Positions 8,152 to 17,007 of a DNA stretch of 64,000 bases are shown here, piece by piece; the stretch's first letter is position 1; every line of letters starts with the position of its first letter. The DNA is taken from contig NZ_VIDQ01000017.1 of the NCBI RefSeq assembly GCF_009760915.1, positions 41,901 through 105,900 of the forward strand, read 5' to 3'. Origin of the DNA: Azohydromonas aeria (GTDB lineage: Bacteria > Pseudomonadota > Gammaproteobacteria > Burkholderiales > Burkholderiaceae_C). The position numbers and the translations under genes were made by a program. Below the pieces are notes generated by a model. The model made no database searches. It was not told the DNA's origin and saw only the letters and a list, made by a program, of their open reading frames with translations.

Positions 8152-9609
8152 ATGCAGACCCTGCTGCCCGTGCTCGCCATGCTTGGCGGGGCACTGATGA
8201 TGTTCGCCGGCGCGATGCTGGTGCCGCTGGCCTTCTCCTTCTTCGGCGGCGACGCGGCGCTCTACGCCTGGGACGGCGCCATCGCCATCACCTTCCTCTC
8301 GGGCCTGGCGCTGTTCCTGCTGGGCCGGCGCGTGCGGCGCGAGCTGCAGCCGCGCGACGGGCTGCTGCTGGTGAGCTCGGTGTGGACGGTGCTGCCCCTC
8401 TTCGGCGCGCTGCCGCTGCTGTTCCACATCGAGGGCCTGTCCTTCACCGACGCCTACTTCGAGGCCGTCTCGGGGCTGACCACCACCGGCGCCACCGTGC
8501 TCACCGGGCTGGAGCACCTGCCGCTGTCGATCAACGTCTGGCGCTGCCTGATGATGTTCATCGGCGGCATGGGCATCCTGGTGCTGGCCGTGGCGATCCT
8601 GCCCATGCTGGGCGTGGGCGGCTCGCAGCTGTTCCGCGCCGAGACGCCGGGCCCGATGAAGGACCAGAAGCTCACCCCGCGCATCGCCCACACCGCGCGC
8701 GGCCTGTGGAGCATCTACTTCGGGATGTCGCTGGCCTGCTTCCTGGCCTACCGCCTGGCCGGCATGGGCTGGGCCGACGCCTTCATGCACATGTGCACCA
8801 CCGTCAGCCTGGGCGGCTTCGCGGCCTACGACGCCAGCTTCGGCGCCTTCGATTCCGCGGCCATCGAGATCGTGGCCACCGTCTTCATGATGCTGGCGGG
8901 CGTCAACTTCGCGCTGTACTTCATGGTCTGGCGCCGGCGCAGCCTGCGCGCGCTGCTGTGCGACGTGGAGGCGCGGCTGTTCCTGGGGCTGCTGGTGTCG
9001 GCGACGCTGGTGCTGACGCTGTTCCTGATGTCGCACCGGGTGTATGCGGACTTCGGCGAGACGCTGCGCCACACCGTGTTCCACGTGGTCTCGATCGCCA
9101 CCACCACCGGCTACGCGACCCGGGACTACGCGCTGTGGCCGGCGTTCGGGCCGCTGCTGCTGCTGTTCCTGTCGTGCTTCACCAGCTGCGCGGGCTCCAC
9201 CGGCGGCGGCATCAAGCTGGTGCGCTCGCTGCTGCTGATGAAGTGCGCGCAGCGCGAGTTCAAGCGCATCGTGCACCCGCGCGCGGTGGCGCCGGTGACG
9301 CTGGGCGGCGCGGCGGTGGACGCCAACGTGCTGCAGTCGGTGCTGGCCTTCATGCTGGTGTACGGCGCGGTGATGGTGCTGGCCACGCTGCTGCTGCTGT
9401 TCTCCGGGCTGGAGCCGGTGACGGCCTTCACCGCGGCGCTGGCCAGCATCAACAACCTCGGCCCCGGGCTGGGCGTGGTCGGGCCGGCAGGCAACTTCCA
9501 GCCGCTCAGCGACTTCCAGGTCTGGGTCTGCACCGTGGCGATGCTGCTGGGCCGGCTGGAGCTGTTCTCGCTGCTGGTGCTGTTCACCGGGTCGTTCTGG
9601 CGCAAATGA
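8152..9609 (+). CDS. trkH: Trk potassium transporter membrane subunit TrkH
   Basis: TrkH is the inner-membrane potassium-translocating subunit. The 485-residue protein is hydrophobic throughout and has the four P-loop/filter segments expected of the TrkH/KtrB fold: TTTGATV, TTVSLGGF, ATTTGYAT and NNLGPGLG. Each contributes the filter glycine. Length matches the family. It is co-directional with trkA, 18 bp downstream, and is expected to work with it. The 3' end converges with the chemotaxis receptor gene; the 30 bp between them contain a GC-rich inverted repeat but no T-tract. Confidence 0.96.
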   Translation: MQTLLPVLAMLGGALMMFAGAMLVPLAFSFFGGDAALYAWDGAIAITFLSGLALFLLGRRVRRELQPRDGLLLVSSVWTVLPLFGALPLLFHIEGLSFTDAYFEAVSGLTTTGATVLTGLEHLPLSINVWRCLMMFIGGMGILVLAVAILPMLGVGGSQLFRAETPGPMKDQKLTPRIAHTARGLWSIYFGMSLACFLAYRLAGMGWADAFMHMCTTVSLGGFAAYDASFGAFDSAAIEIVATVFMMLAGVNFALYFMVWRRRSLRALLCDVEARLFLGLLVSATLVLTLFLMSHRVYADFGETLRHTVFHVVSIATTTGYATRDYALWPAFGPLLLLFLSCFTSCAGSTGGGIKLVRSLLLMKCAQREFKRIVHPRAVAPVTLGGAAVDANVLQSVLAFMLVYGAVMVLATLLLLFSGLEPVTAFTAALASINNLGPGLGVVGPAGNFQPLSDFQVWVCTVAMLLGRLELFSLLVLFTGSFWRK

Positions 9610-9639
9610 CGGACGCGGGCCCGGGCGGCCCGCTGCGCC

Positions 9640-11190
9640 TCACGCCAGCCGGAAGCGCCGCACCGACAGCGTCAGCGCCTCGGCCTGGTCGCGCAGGCTC
9701 GCGGCCGCGGCGGCCGACTCCTCGACCAGCGCGGCGTTCTGCTGCGTGACCTGGTCGAGCTGCGACACCGCCTCGTTGACGCCGCCGAAGCCCTGGGACT
9801 GCTGGCTGGCCGCCTCGGTGATCTCGCGCACGATGTCGGAGACGCGCTGCACGTTGGCCACCACCTGGCCGATGGTCTCGCCCGCCGCGCTGGCCTCCTG
9901 GGCGCCGGCGGCGACGCGGTCCACGCTCTCCGAGATCAGCGTCTTGATCTCGCGGGCGGCAGTGGCGCTGCGCTGCGCCAGGGCGCGCACCTCGCTGGCC
10001 ACCACGGCGAAGCCGCGGCCCTGCTCGCCCGCGCGCGCGGCTTCGACCGCGGCATTGAGCGCCAGGATGTTGGTCTGGAAGGCGATGCCGTCGATGACGC
10101 CGACGATGTCGCCGATGCGCCGGGAGCTCTGGTTGATCGCGTCCATGGTCTGCACCACCTGGAGCACCGCGGCGCTGCCCTGGCCGGCCACGCCGGCGGC
10201 GGCATCGGCCAGCCGGCTGGCTTCGGTGGCGGAGTCGGCGTTCTGGCGCATGGTCTGGGCGATCTGCTCGACCGTGCTGGCGGTCTGCTGCAGGCTGGCC
10301 GAGGCCTGCTCGGTGCGCACGCTCAGGTCGTGGTTGCCGTGCGCCACCTCCGCGGTGGCGGCGCCGATGCCGTCGCTGCTGCGGTGGATGTCGCCGACCA
10401 GGCGGCGCAGCGACTCCTGCATCGTCGCCAGCGAGCCCAGCAGCCGGCCCACCTCGTCGCGGTGCCCGCGGGGCACGTCGGTGCTGAGGTCGCCGGCGGC
10501 GATGCGCTCGGCCGAGGCCTGCGCCAGCGACAGCGGACGCACGATGCCGCGGTTGAGCAGCCAGCCCAGCACGCAGGCCAGCGCCACGCAGGCCGCGGCC
10601 GTCACGTACAGGTGCTGCAGCGTCGTGTCCAGCTTCTCGGCGCTGGCCGAACCCAGCGCTTCGCTGCGGGCCTGCTCGTACTGGAACAGCGCGCTGGCCT
10701 CGGCGGCATAAGCCTGCGTGGCGAGCACGAAGGCGCGCGTGGCCTGCTCGATGGCCGCGGCGTTGCCGCCGGCGGTGGCGGCATTGGCCGCGTCGCGCGC
10801 GGCCAGCCAGGCCTTGCGCGCCTCCACCACCCTGGCCTGCGCCGCGATGCCTTCGGGCGTGGTCTCGATCTCGGCGAAGCGGTTCTGGACCTCGGTGGTG
10901 CGCTTCGACAAGGCCTGGATGTCGGCGCCGAAGTGGTCCGCCAGGCGCTTGTCGCCGCTGAGCACGATGGCCATGGTGCGCTGGCTGTTGACGCGGATGT
11001 TCTCGCGCCATTCGGCGGCCAGCAGCAGCCGTTCGCGCTGCTGCCCGATGAGTTCGAGCGTCTGTTCACGCGCGGCTGACAGGTCGGCCCAGGCCGTGGC
11101 GGCCAGCACGAGGATGATCAGCACGACACCGGCGAAGCCCAGCGCGAGCCGGGCGCCGATGCGCAGGTTGTGAAGGAAGGCAAGGGGCAT
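9640..11190 (-). CDS. Methyl-accepting chemotaxis protein
   Basis: A 516-residue transmembrane chemoreceptor. It has a first membrane helix near residues 12-34, a periplasmic four-helix-bundle type sensor (to about 188), a second membrane helix near 190-210, a HAMP linker, and a cytoplasmic signalling domain. The last carries the conserved hairpin tip ([20 protein letters not shown] and [20 protein letters not shown]), which binds CheA/CheW. There is no NWETF-like C-terminal pentapeptide, so adaptation enzymes would need another tether. The ligand cannot be read from the sequence. ATG at 11190 has only a weak ribosome-binding site. No other chemotaxis gene is nearby. Confidence 0.94.
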   Translation of the reverse strand: MPLAFLHNLRIGARLALGFAGVVLIILVLAATAWADLSAAREQTLELIGQQRERLLLAAEWRENIRVNSQRTMAIVLSGDKRLADHFGADIQALSKRTTEVQNRFAEIETTPEGIAAQARVVEARKAWLAARDAANAATAGGNAAAIEQATRAFVLATQAYAAEASALFQYEQARSEALGSASAEKLDTTLQHLYVTAAACVALACVLGWLLNRGIVRPLSLAQASAERIAAGDLSTDVPRGHRDEVGRLLGSLATMQESLRRLVGDIHRSSDGIGAATAEVAHGNHDLSVRTEQASASLQQTASTVEQIAQTMRQNADSATEASRLADAAAGVAGQGSAAVLQVVQTMDAINQSSRRIGDIVGVIDGIAFQTNILALNAAVEAARAGEQGRGFAVVASEVRALAQRSATAAREIKTLISESVDRVAAGAQEASAAGETIGQVVANVQRVSDIVREITEAASQQSQGFGGVNEAVSQLDQVTQQNAALVEESAAAAASLRDQAEALTLSVRRFRLA

Positions 11191-11358
11191 GGTGGAAATC
11201 CGGGATGGGGATAGCGCCCGCCTGGAGCGCAGAACCTCATCCCTTCGGCCCCGGGGCCCGGGCGCTTGAGGTGCCCGTGCCCGGATTCACACGCCCGTGC
11301 CAGCCCCTGCCAACAAGGTCACGCCGCTTGTGCCTGTTGCCGGTCTTGCCGCGCCGCT

Positions 11359-12207
11359 TCACCGCGCCAGCGGCGGCGCCTCCGGCTCGGCCTCGCTGGG
11401 CGCGGCCTGTTCCGCCGCCACCTTCCCGGCCACGGCCTTGGACGCCTGCGCCGCGGCCGCGTCGCCCGGGCGCCGCGCGCTGGCCAGCATCTCGCCCAGC
11501 CACTGCGTCAGCAGCGCGCTGTAGGCGCGCTGCATGGTCGGGTCGGTCAGGCCGTGGTCGGCGCCGGCCAGGCAGCGGTAGGTCAGCGAGCGGGCCTGCA
11601 GGCAGGCCTCGCGGTAGCTGGTGATCACGGGGTGCGGCACGGTGTCGTCGTGCTCGGACTGCACGATGAGCACGTCGCCCTCGAAGTCGGCCACCGCGCG
11701 CAGCGCGCGGTTGTCGTCGGGCTTGATGAAGCTGCGGCGGTAGGCCTTCAGGTCCTGGTCCTTGTGCAGCTGCACTTTCGGCACCTCCCAGCCGGTGTCG
11801 ATGTAGAGAGCCGGCACGCGCAGCGCCAGCCAGCGCACCTTGCGCATCGCGGTCAGGATCGCTGCCAGGTAGCCGCCGTAGCTGCTGCCCACCACGGCGA
11901 TGGCGTCCGCATCGACGTGCGGATGGCGCGCGAGCCGGTCGTAGGCGGCGAGCACGTCGCGCAGGTTGCTCTCGCGCGAGACCTGCTCGCGCTGCTCCTG
12001 GGTGTCGGCATGGCCGCGCAGGTCGAAGGTCAGGCACACGCAGCCCAGGGCCGCGATCTCGCGCGCGCGGGTCAGGTACTGCTCCTGGGAGCCGCCCCAG
12101 CCGTGCACGAACAGCACCCCGGGCATGGCGGTGCCGGGGGTGACGACGGTGGCGTCGATGCGCGTGGCATCGACCTCGATCTCGATGGCGTGCTCCCGGG
12201 TGCTCAT
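11359..12207 (-). CDS. Alpha/beta hydrolase
   Basis: A 282-residue alpha/beta-hydrolase-fold protein. The oxyanion-hole region (FVHGWGGS), the nucleophile elbow GSSYGG (catalytic Ser) and the C-terminal His in ADHGLTD are visible; the acid is probably the Asp in SEHDDTVP. ATG at 12207 (MSTREHAIE) was chosen because it starts the first beta strand. The last ~35 residues are an Ala/Glu-rich tail outside the fold. It lies downstream of the DUF3182 gene on the same strand with 122 bp between, so co-expression is possible. Substrate is unknown. Confidence 0.85.
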   Translation of the reverse strand: MSTREHAIEIEVDATRIDATVVTPGTAMPGVLFVHGWGGSQEQYLTRAREIAALGCVCLTFDLRGHADTQEQREQVSRESNLRDVLAAYDRLARHPHVDADAIAVVGSSYGGYLAAILTAMRKVRWLALRVPALYIDTGWEVPKVQLHKDQDLKAYRRSFIKPDDNRALRAVADFEGDVLIVQSEHDDTVPHPVITSYREACLQARSLTYRCLAGADHGLTDPTMQRAYSALLTQWLGEMLASARRPGDAAAAQASKAVAGKVAAEQAAPSEAEPEAPPLAR

Positions 12208-12285
12208 GGATGAATCAGTCCTTGATCGGTGGGCGGCGGACCCGGTGCGCCGGCTTGGCACCTGCGGCCCGCCGCCCGGCGGGGG

Positions 12286-12317
12286 CCGTTCATCCTTCGA
12301 TACCTCAGGACGAACGG
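12286..12317. repeat. REP-like imperfect palindrome
   Basis: A 32-bp imperfect palindrome (CCGTTCATCCTTCGA, then TACC, then TCAGGACGAACGG) in the gap between the DUF3182 and hydrolase genes. It resembles the dispersed intergenic element with CCTTCGA and TCAGG..GAACGG halves seen in many proteobacterial genomes. Only one copy is in this window. Confidence 0.55.
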
Positions 12318-12329
12318 AAGAAGGGGTCG

Positions 12330-13535
12330 TCAGTCCTCGTGCAGCAGCGCGTACTTGGTGATGGGGCCGACGTGCTCGTCCACGCCGCAGTAGTACAGGA
12401 CGGCGCGGCTGGGCAGCTCGGCGGGCTCGCCGTGCGCCTCGACGGTGGAGGCGCGGGCGCTGGTGCGCGCCGGGTCCTCCAGCAGCGCCTGCAGCGCCGC
12501 CACCTCCGCGCCGCTGGCGCCGCCGATGCGCCAGGACTGCTCCAGCACGCCGGCGCAGGCCCGGCCCGCGGCGTCCTGGCCGCGCACCACGTCGTAGTTG
12601 GCGCGCGAGGCCATGAAGCCGGCAAAGCACTCGCGCGCGGCCTCGTGGTACACGCGCGTCAGCGCCACGGCCTGCTCGGCATGCGGATCGCCCGCCTCGC
12701 GCGCGAGCTGCTCCAGCCGCTCGAAGCCGCCGCGCACCACCGTGAGCGTGGAGCCGCCATAGACCTCCTGGCCGTGGCGGTTGCGGGTGTTGAACTGGGT
12801 GCCGAAGTAGCACGCCTGCAGCGCGCCCAGGCGCACGAGGCCGATGCTGTAGGTCTGCAGCTCGCCGGCCAGGTTGCGCTCCAGCACCAGGCCGTGGCGC
12901 TGCAGCTCGGCGGCGTCCAGCGCCTCCAGCGCGGCCTCGAGCGCCCGCGCGTCGCGCACCACCGACTGGCCGGAGCCGCCGATGCCGCGGGCGGGCTTCA
13001 CCCGCACCTCGCCGTCTTGCAGCAGCGCCAGGCCCGCGGCGCGCGCGTCCTCCAGGCTGAACACCGACCAGCCCGGCAGCACGCTGCCGCGCACGCGCTC
13101 GCCGAAGTCCGGGCTCCAGCCGGCGGGCGCGGCGGCGTCGGGCCGCCACAGGCCGTGGGTGATGACCTTGGTGGCGACGAAGGGCGCGGGCACCACGCCG
13201 CCGAACAGGTCGTCCTCGCCGCGGATGCCCAGGCGCCGCGCGGCGTCGAGGGACATCAGCGTCTCGTTGGGCACCACGTAGCCCAGCGAGCCGGTGGCGC
13301 CCTCGGCCGTGCCGTCGGCGAAGTCGCAGCCCATGAGCGCGGCCAGGCGCCGCGCCACGCCGCGCTGGGTGGCGATCTCGTGCTCGCGCGCGTCGGCGCG
13401 GCAGGGGTAGAAGGTCAGGCGCTCGTGCGCCGTGAGCCGCTCGGGCGGCGGCGCGGCGAAGGGCGCTTCGCCCAGGCCCAGGGGCGGATGCCGGTGCCAG
13501 CCATTGGCCGACGGGACGAGTACTGCTTCGTTCAT
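12330..13535 (-). CDS. DUF3182 family protein (ATP-grasp-like)
   Basis: A 401-residue protein of the DUF3182 family, of unknown function. Visible features are a glycine-rich loop in the context VKPARGIGGSGQSVV near the middle, followed by a conserved LVLERNL segment. This order resembles the nucleotide-binding lid and strand of ATP-grasp ligases. ATG at 13535 begins MNEAVLVPSANG. The gene is flanked on the same strand by DUF72 (upstream) and an alpha/beta hydrolase (downstream), so the three may form a loose transcription unit. The ATP-grasp link is inference from local motif shape; the family name is from recollection. Confidence 0.75.
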   Translation of the reverse strand: MNEAVLVPSANGWHRHPPLGLGEAPFAAPPPERLTAHERLTFYPCRADAREHEIATQRGVARRLAALMGCDFADGTAEGATGSLGYVVPNETLMSLDAARRLGIRGEDDLFGGVVPAPFVATKVITHGLWRPDAAAPAGWSPDFGERVRGSVLPGWSVFSLEDARAAGLALLQDGEVRVKPARGIGGSGQSVVRDARALEAALEALDAAELQRHGLVLERNLAGELQTYSIGLVRLGALQACYFGTQFNTRNRHGQEVYGGSTLTVVRGGFERLEQLAREAGDPHAEQAVALTRVYHEAARECFAGFMASRANYDVVRGQDAAGRACAGVLEQSWRIGGASGAEVAALQALLEDPARTSARASTVEAHGEPAELPSRAVLYYCGVDEHVGPITKYALLHED

Positions 13536-13648
13536 GGTCGGAAACCCCGCTTCGGTCGGCGCAAGTGCCGGATGCGGGGATTTCGGCAACGGCTGTGCCC
13601 AGCGAGCGCTCGCTTCGGCGCGGGGCCACCCGGCAAGTTCAGCCGCGT

Positions 13649-14575
13649 TCAGCGCGCCAGGTGCAGCAGCTTCATCAGCGTGGCGGCGTTGCGCTGGCCC
13701 TGGTCCTCGAAGTTGTTGTTGAAGACGACGTGGCAGCTGGCCACGCGCGCGGCGAGCTCGCGCAGGTGCCGGGCGATGTCTTCCAGCTCCGCGTCGGGGT
13801 AGTCGTAGTTGAAGCGGTCGGAGGCCGCGGGGCCGGTGGCGTTCCAGGTCTCGGTGTTGCGCCCGTGCAGGCGCAGCAGCGCCACGGCCGGGTGCGTGGC
13901 CTCCCACAGCGCCGGCACGCTGTTGCTGAAGCCCTGCGGGCCGTCCACGACGGTGTGCACCAGGCCCAGGTCGCGCAGCAGCGCCAGCGTCGAGGCGCGG
14001 TTCTTCTCGTCGAACCAGCTGCGGTGGCGGAACTCGACGCTGAGCGTGTGCACGGGCATGTGGCCGACGCACTCCTCGACGTGCTCCAGCCCCTGCCGGT
14101 TGCACACGATCCAGGGCGCGAACTGGAAGTGCACCAGGCCCAGCCGGCCCGCGTCCTGCAGCGGCTGCAGCGCGCCCTGGAAGCGGCGCCAGAGCTCGGT
14201 GCGGATCTCCGGCGGCACGTGCTTCCAGTACAGGTTGCGCCCCTCGGGCCAGGCCAGCGCCTGGCGCAGGTCCTCGTGCAGCACCTTCGTCTGCGTCTGG
14301 TGCCCGGTGAAGAGCCGGAAGGCCTTCACGTTCATGGTGAAGTCCGCCGGCGTGCGCTCGGCCCACAGCCGCGCCGTGGTGGGCGAGGGCATGGCGTAGT
14401 AGGAGGAATCGACCTCGACCAGCGGGAACTGCGCGGCGTAGTGGCGCAGCCGCGCCTCGGCGCTGGTGGCCTCCTTCGGATAGAAGCGGCCGCTGTCGAT
14501 CAGCGACTTGTCCGTCCAGGACGCGGTGCCGACCAGGATGTTGTTGCTTGCGCCGTCATCCTTGCCGGAACCCAT
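13649..14575 (-). CDS. DUF72 domain-containing protein
   Basis: A 308-residue protein of the DUF72 (YecE-like, TIM-barrel) family. Characteristic segments are LVGTASWTDKSLIDSGRFYP at the N terminus, VEVDSSYYAMPSP, FTMNVKAFRLFTGHQ and, near the end, CHVVFNNNFEDQGQRNA. Length is slightly above the usual 240-300. ATG at 14575 was chosen as the first start that keeps the conserved N-terminal strand. No biochemical activity is established for the family. It sits between glk (upstream, 32 bp) and DUF3182 on the same strand. Confidence 0.88.
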   Translation of the reverse strand: MGSGKDDGASNNILVGTASWTDKSLIDSGRFYPKEATSAEARLRHYAAQFPLVEVDSSYYAMPSPTTARLWAERTPADFTMNVKAFRLFTGHQTQTKVLHEDLRQALAWPEGRNLYWKHVPPEIRTELWRRFQGALQPLQDAGRLGLVHFQFAPWIVCNRQGLEHVEECVGHMPVHTLSVEFRHRSWFDEKNRASTLALLRDLGLVHTVVDGPQGFSNSVPALWEATHPAVALLRLHGRNTETWNATGPAASDRFNYDYPDAELEDIARHLRELAARVASCHVVFNNNFEDQGQRNAATLMKLLHLAR

Positions 14576-14607
14576 CGCATCGCTCCCGTGCGCCCGAAGC
14601 CGCGCCT

Positions 14608-15573
14608 TCAGTCCTGCTGCAGCGCGCGCGCCGCGCCCAGCAGCGCGGGCTCCTCGGCGCGGATCACCCAGGTCGGGATGCGGCCGAGGTAGTCGCGGTA
14701 GCGGCCCTTGGCCTCGAAGGCGGCCCGGAAGGGCGACCGCGCGAACCAGTCGCCCAGCCGCGCCACGATGCCGCCGCCGACGTAGACGCCGCCGCGCGCG
14801 CCCAGCGTCAGCGCCAGGTTTCCGGCGGCCGCGCCCAGCAGCGCGCAGAAGCACTCCAGCGCCTCGGTGCACTGCGCGTCGGCGCCGGCCAGCGCGCGCT
14901 GGCTGATGTCGGCCGCCGCGAGCGGCTGCACCGGCACGCCGTCGAGCGTGGCGATGGCGCGGTAGAGGTTCTCCAGGCCCATGCCCGAGACGGCGCGCTC
15001 GACCGAGACGTGCTCGTGCCGCTGCCACAGCACGCGCAGGATGTCGGCCTCGCGCGCGCAGGTCGGCGCCAGCGTGGCGTGGCCGCCTTCGCCGGCCACG
15101 GCCAGCCAGCGCCCGCCGGGGCCGCGCACCAGCGAGGCCATGCCCAGCCCCGTGCCCGGGCCGATCACGACCTTGGGCGCGCCCTCGGCCGCGCTGCCGC
15201 CGCCCACGGCCTCCAGCTGCGCGCCGGCCAGGCCGGGCACCGACATCGCCAGCGCCTCGAAGTCGTTGAGCATGCACAGGCGCCGCAGCCCCAGCGCCTG
15301 GCGCGTGGCCTCGATCGAGAAGCGCCAGGGGCTGTTGGTCATCTGCAGCCAGTCGCCCTCGATGGGGTTGGCGATGGCGACGGCCGCCTCGCGCAGCGCG
15401 GGGCGCCCCAGCGGCGCGAGGTAGGCCTGCACCGCCGCGGCCAGGTCGGCGTGGTCGGCGGTGGCAAGCGTTTCGATGGCCTGCAGGTGGCCAAAGTCGT
15501 CGAGCAGCGCGAAGCGGGCGTTGGTGCCGCCCACGTCGCCCACGAGGCGCAGGGTGTCGGGTCCGGGCTGCAT
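14608..15573 (-). CDS. glk: Glucokinase
   Basis: A 321-residue ROK-unrelated bacterial glucokinase, which phosphorylates glucose to glucose-6-phosphate with ATP. The phosphate-1 motif GDVGGTNARF is at about residues 11-20. The sugar-binding segment MLNDFEA, the GPGTGLG loop and GEGGH follow in order, and the C-terminal adenosine-binding stretch GGVYVGGGIV is present. ATG at 15573 gives the standard length (E. coli Glk is 321 residues); an upstream in-frame start would add 24 residues overlapping the tRNA terminator region. It is on the same strand as, and downstream of, tRNA-Thr, from which it is separated by a terminator. Confidence 0.95.
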   Translation of the reverse strand: MQPGPDTLRLVGDVGGTNARFALLDDFGHLQAIETLATADHADLAAAVQAYLAPLGRPALREAAVAIANPIEGDWLQMTNSPWRFSIEATRQALGLRRLCMLNDFEALAMSVPGLAGAQLEAVGGGSAAEGAPKVVIGPGTGLGMASLVRGPGGRWLAVAGEGGHATLAPTCAREADILRVLWQRHEHVSVERAVSGMGLENLYRAIATLDGVPVQPLAAADISQRALAGADAQCTEALECFCALLGAAAGNLALTLGARGGVYVGGGIVARLGDWFARSPFRAAFEAKGRYRDYLGRIPTWVIRAEEPALLGAARALQQD

Positions 15574-15624
15574 GGTCGGGTCTGCCTTGGTTCGCCTTGT
15601 CGGGTCAGCGGTTGCGCCCCAAAC

Positions 15625-15659
15625 GAAAAAGCCCTGGCTTCGCAAGAAACCAGGGCTTC
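15625..15659 (-). terminator. Rho-independent terminator after tRNA-Thr
   Basis: On the minus strand, stem AAGCCCTGG pairs with CCAGGGCTT around a 12-nt loop and is followed by a T-tract. It lies 11 bp downstream of the tRNA 3' end and upstream of glk, so it should end the tRNA transcript. Confidence 0.88.
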
Positions 15660-15669
15660 ACGTTGTTTG

Positions 15670-15745
15670 TGGTGCCGGTGAAGAGAGTCGAACTCCCGAC
15701 CTTCGCATTACGAATGCGCTGCTCTACCAACTGAGCTACACCGGC
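15670..15745 (-). tRNA. tRNA-Thr (anticodon CGT)
   Basis: A 76-nt tRNA on the minus strand with encoded CCA. The acceptor stem GCCGGTG pairs with CACCGGC. The D-arm GCTC..GAGC, an anticodon arm with loop TTCGTAA (anticodon CGT, reading ACG) and a T-arm with GTTCGA are all present. The sequence closely follows E. coli tRNA-Thr(CGU). The outermost anticodon-stem pair (G27-A43) is mismatched, as it is in the E. coli molecule. Confidence 0.97.
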
Positions 15746-15760
15746 GCCGTCAAGACCAAG

Positions 15761-15790
15761 ATTATGGCACGCTTTTGAGTGCACCCGCAA
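15761..15790 (-). promoter_or_regulatory. Promoter of tRNA-Thr
   Basis: On the minus strand, TTGCGG (-35, 15785-15790) and CATAAT (-10, 15761-15766) are separated by 18 bp. Transcription would start near 15754, about 9 nt before the mature tRNA. The match to the sigma-70 consensus and the position support it. Confidence 0.7.
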
Positions 15791-15941
15791 GAGGGATTGA
15801 AGAAATTCTTCAGGCGGTTGCGGGCGGGACGCAGGGCGGGTGGGGCAGGTGGGGCTCACGGTGCTGGCTGGCGCAGTGCGCGGGAAGGTTCGCGCCAGCG
15901 CCGGCAAGCCCCGTGCCCTCATTGCCTGCCGCGTCTCATGC

Positions 15942-16961
15942 TCACTGCTGCGATGCCTCGGCGTGGTAGCCGGTGACGCGCTCGACCTCGTGCTTCGAGC
16001 CCAGGATCACGCTCACGCGCTCGTGCAGCTTGGTGGGCTGGATGTCGAGGATGCGCTGCTGGCCGTTGGTGGCGGCGCCGCCGGCCTGCTCGATGAGGAA
16101 GGCCATCGGGTTGGCCTCGTACATCAGGCGCAGCTTGCCGGGCTTGCTCGGCTCGCGCGCGTCCCAGGGGTACATGAAGACGCCGCCGCGGCACAGGATG
16201 CGGTGCACGTCGGCCACCATGGAGGCGATCCAGCGCATGTTGAAGTCCTTGCCGCGCGGGCCCGTGGTGCCGGCCAGGCATTCGTCGATGTAGCGCTTCA
16301 TGGGCGGCGCCCAGTGGCGCATGTTGCTCATGTTGATCGCGAACTCCTTGGTGTCGGCCGGCACCTGCACGTTCTGCTCGACCAGGAACCAGCCGCCGAG
16401 CTCGCGGTCGAGCGTGAACATCACCACGCCCGCGCCCACGGTCAGCACCAGCGTGGTCTGCGGGCCGTAGACGCAGTAGCCCGCGGCCACCTGGGCGCGC
16501 CCGGGCTGCAGGAAGTCGGCCTCGCTCACGCCCTCGTGCTCGGGGCTCTTCTTGAGCACCGAGAAGATGGTGCCGATGCTGACGTTGACGTCGATGTTCG
16601 AGGAGCCGTCGAGCGGGTCGAACAGCAGCAGGAACTCGCCCTGCGGGTAGCGGTTGGGGATGACGTGGATCTCGTCCATCTCCTCGCTGGCCATGGCCGC
16701 GAGGTGGCCGCCCCACTCGTTGGCCTCGATCAGCACCTCGTTGGAGATGATGTCGAGCTTCTTCTGCACCTCGCCCTGCACGTTCTCGCTGCCGGCGCTG
16801 CCCAGCACCTCGCCCAGAGCGCCCTTGTTCACGGCGATGGCGATGCGCTTGCACGCGCGCGCCACCACCTCGATCAGCAGCCGCAGCTGCGCCGGGATGT
16901 TGCCGTGCTCGCGCTGCTGCTCGACGAGGTATTGGCTGAGACTGACTCGCTTGCTGCTCAT
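15942..16961 (-). CDS. fbp: Fructose-1,6-bisphosphatase class I
   Basis: A 339-residue class I FBPase, which hydrolyses fructose-1,6-bisphosphate to fructose-6-phosphate in gluconeogenesis and the Calvin cycle. The metal-binding signature [20 protein letters not shown] and the ASEEMDEI acidic segment before it are intact. The substrate-binding region [19 protein letters not shown] near the C terminus is conserved. ATG at 16961 follows an AGGAGG ribosome-binding site. The gene is 46 bp downstream of pepN on the same strand and is probably co-transcribed with it. Confidence 0.97.
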   Translation of the reverse strand: MSSKRVSLSQYLVEQQREHGNIPAQLRLLIEVVARACKRIAIAVNKGALGEVLGSAGSENVQGEVQKKLDIISNEVLIEANEWGGHLAAMASEEMDEIHVIPNRYPQGEFLLLFDPLDGSSNIDVNVSIGTIFSVLKKSPEHEGVSEADFLQPGRAQVAAGYCVYGPQTTLVLTVGAGVVMFTLDRELGGWFLVEQNVQVPADTKEFAINMSNMRHWAPPMKRYIDECLAGTTGPRGKDFNMRWIASMVADVHRILCRGGVFMYPWDAREPSKPGKLRLMYEANPMAFLIEQAGGAATNGQQRILDIQPTKLHERVSVILGSKHEVERVTGYHAEASQQ

Positions 16962-17007
16962 GGCTGGGGCCTCCTGGTGATGGTGGTGAATGGCTTCATG
17001 GATGCGT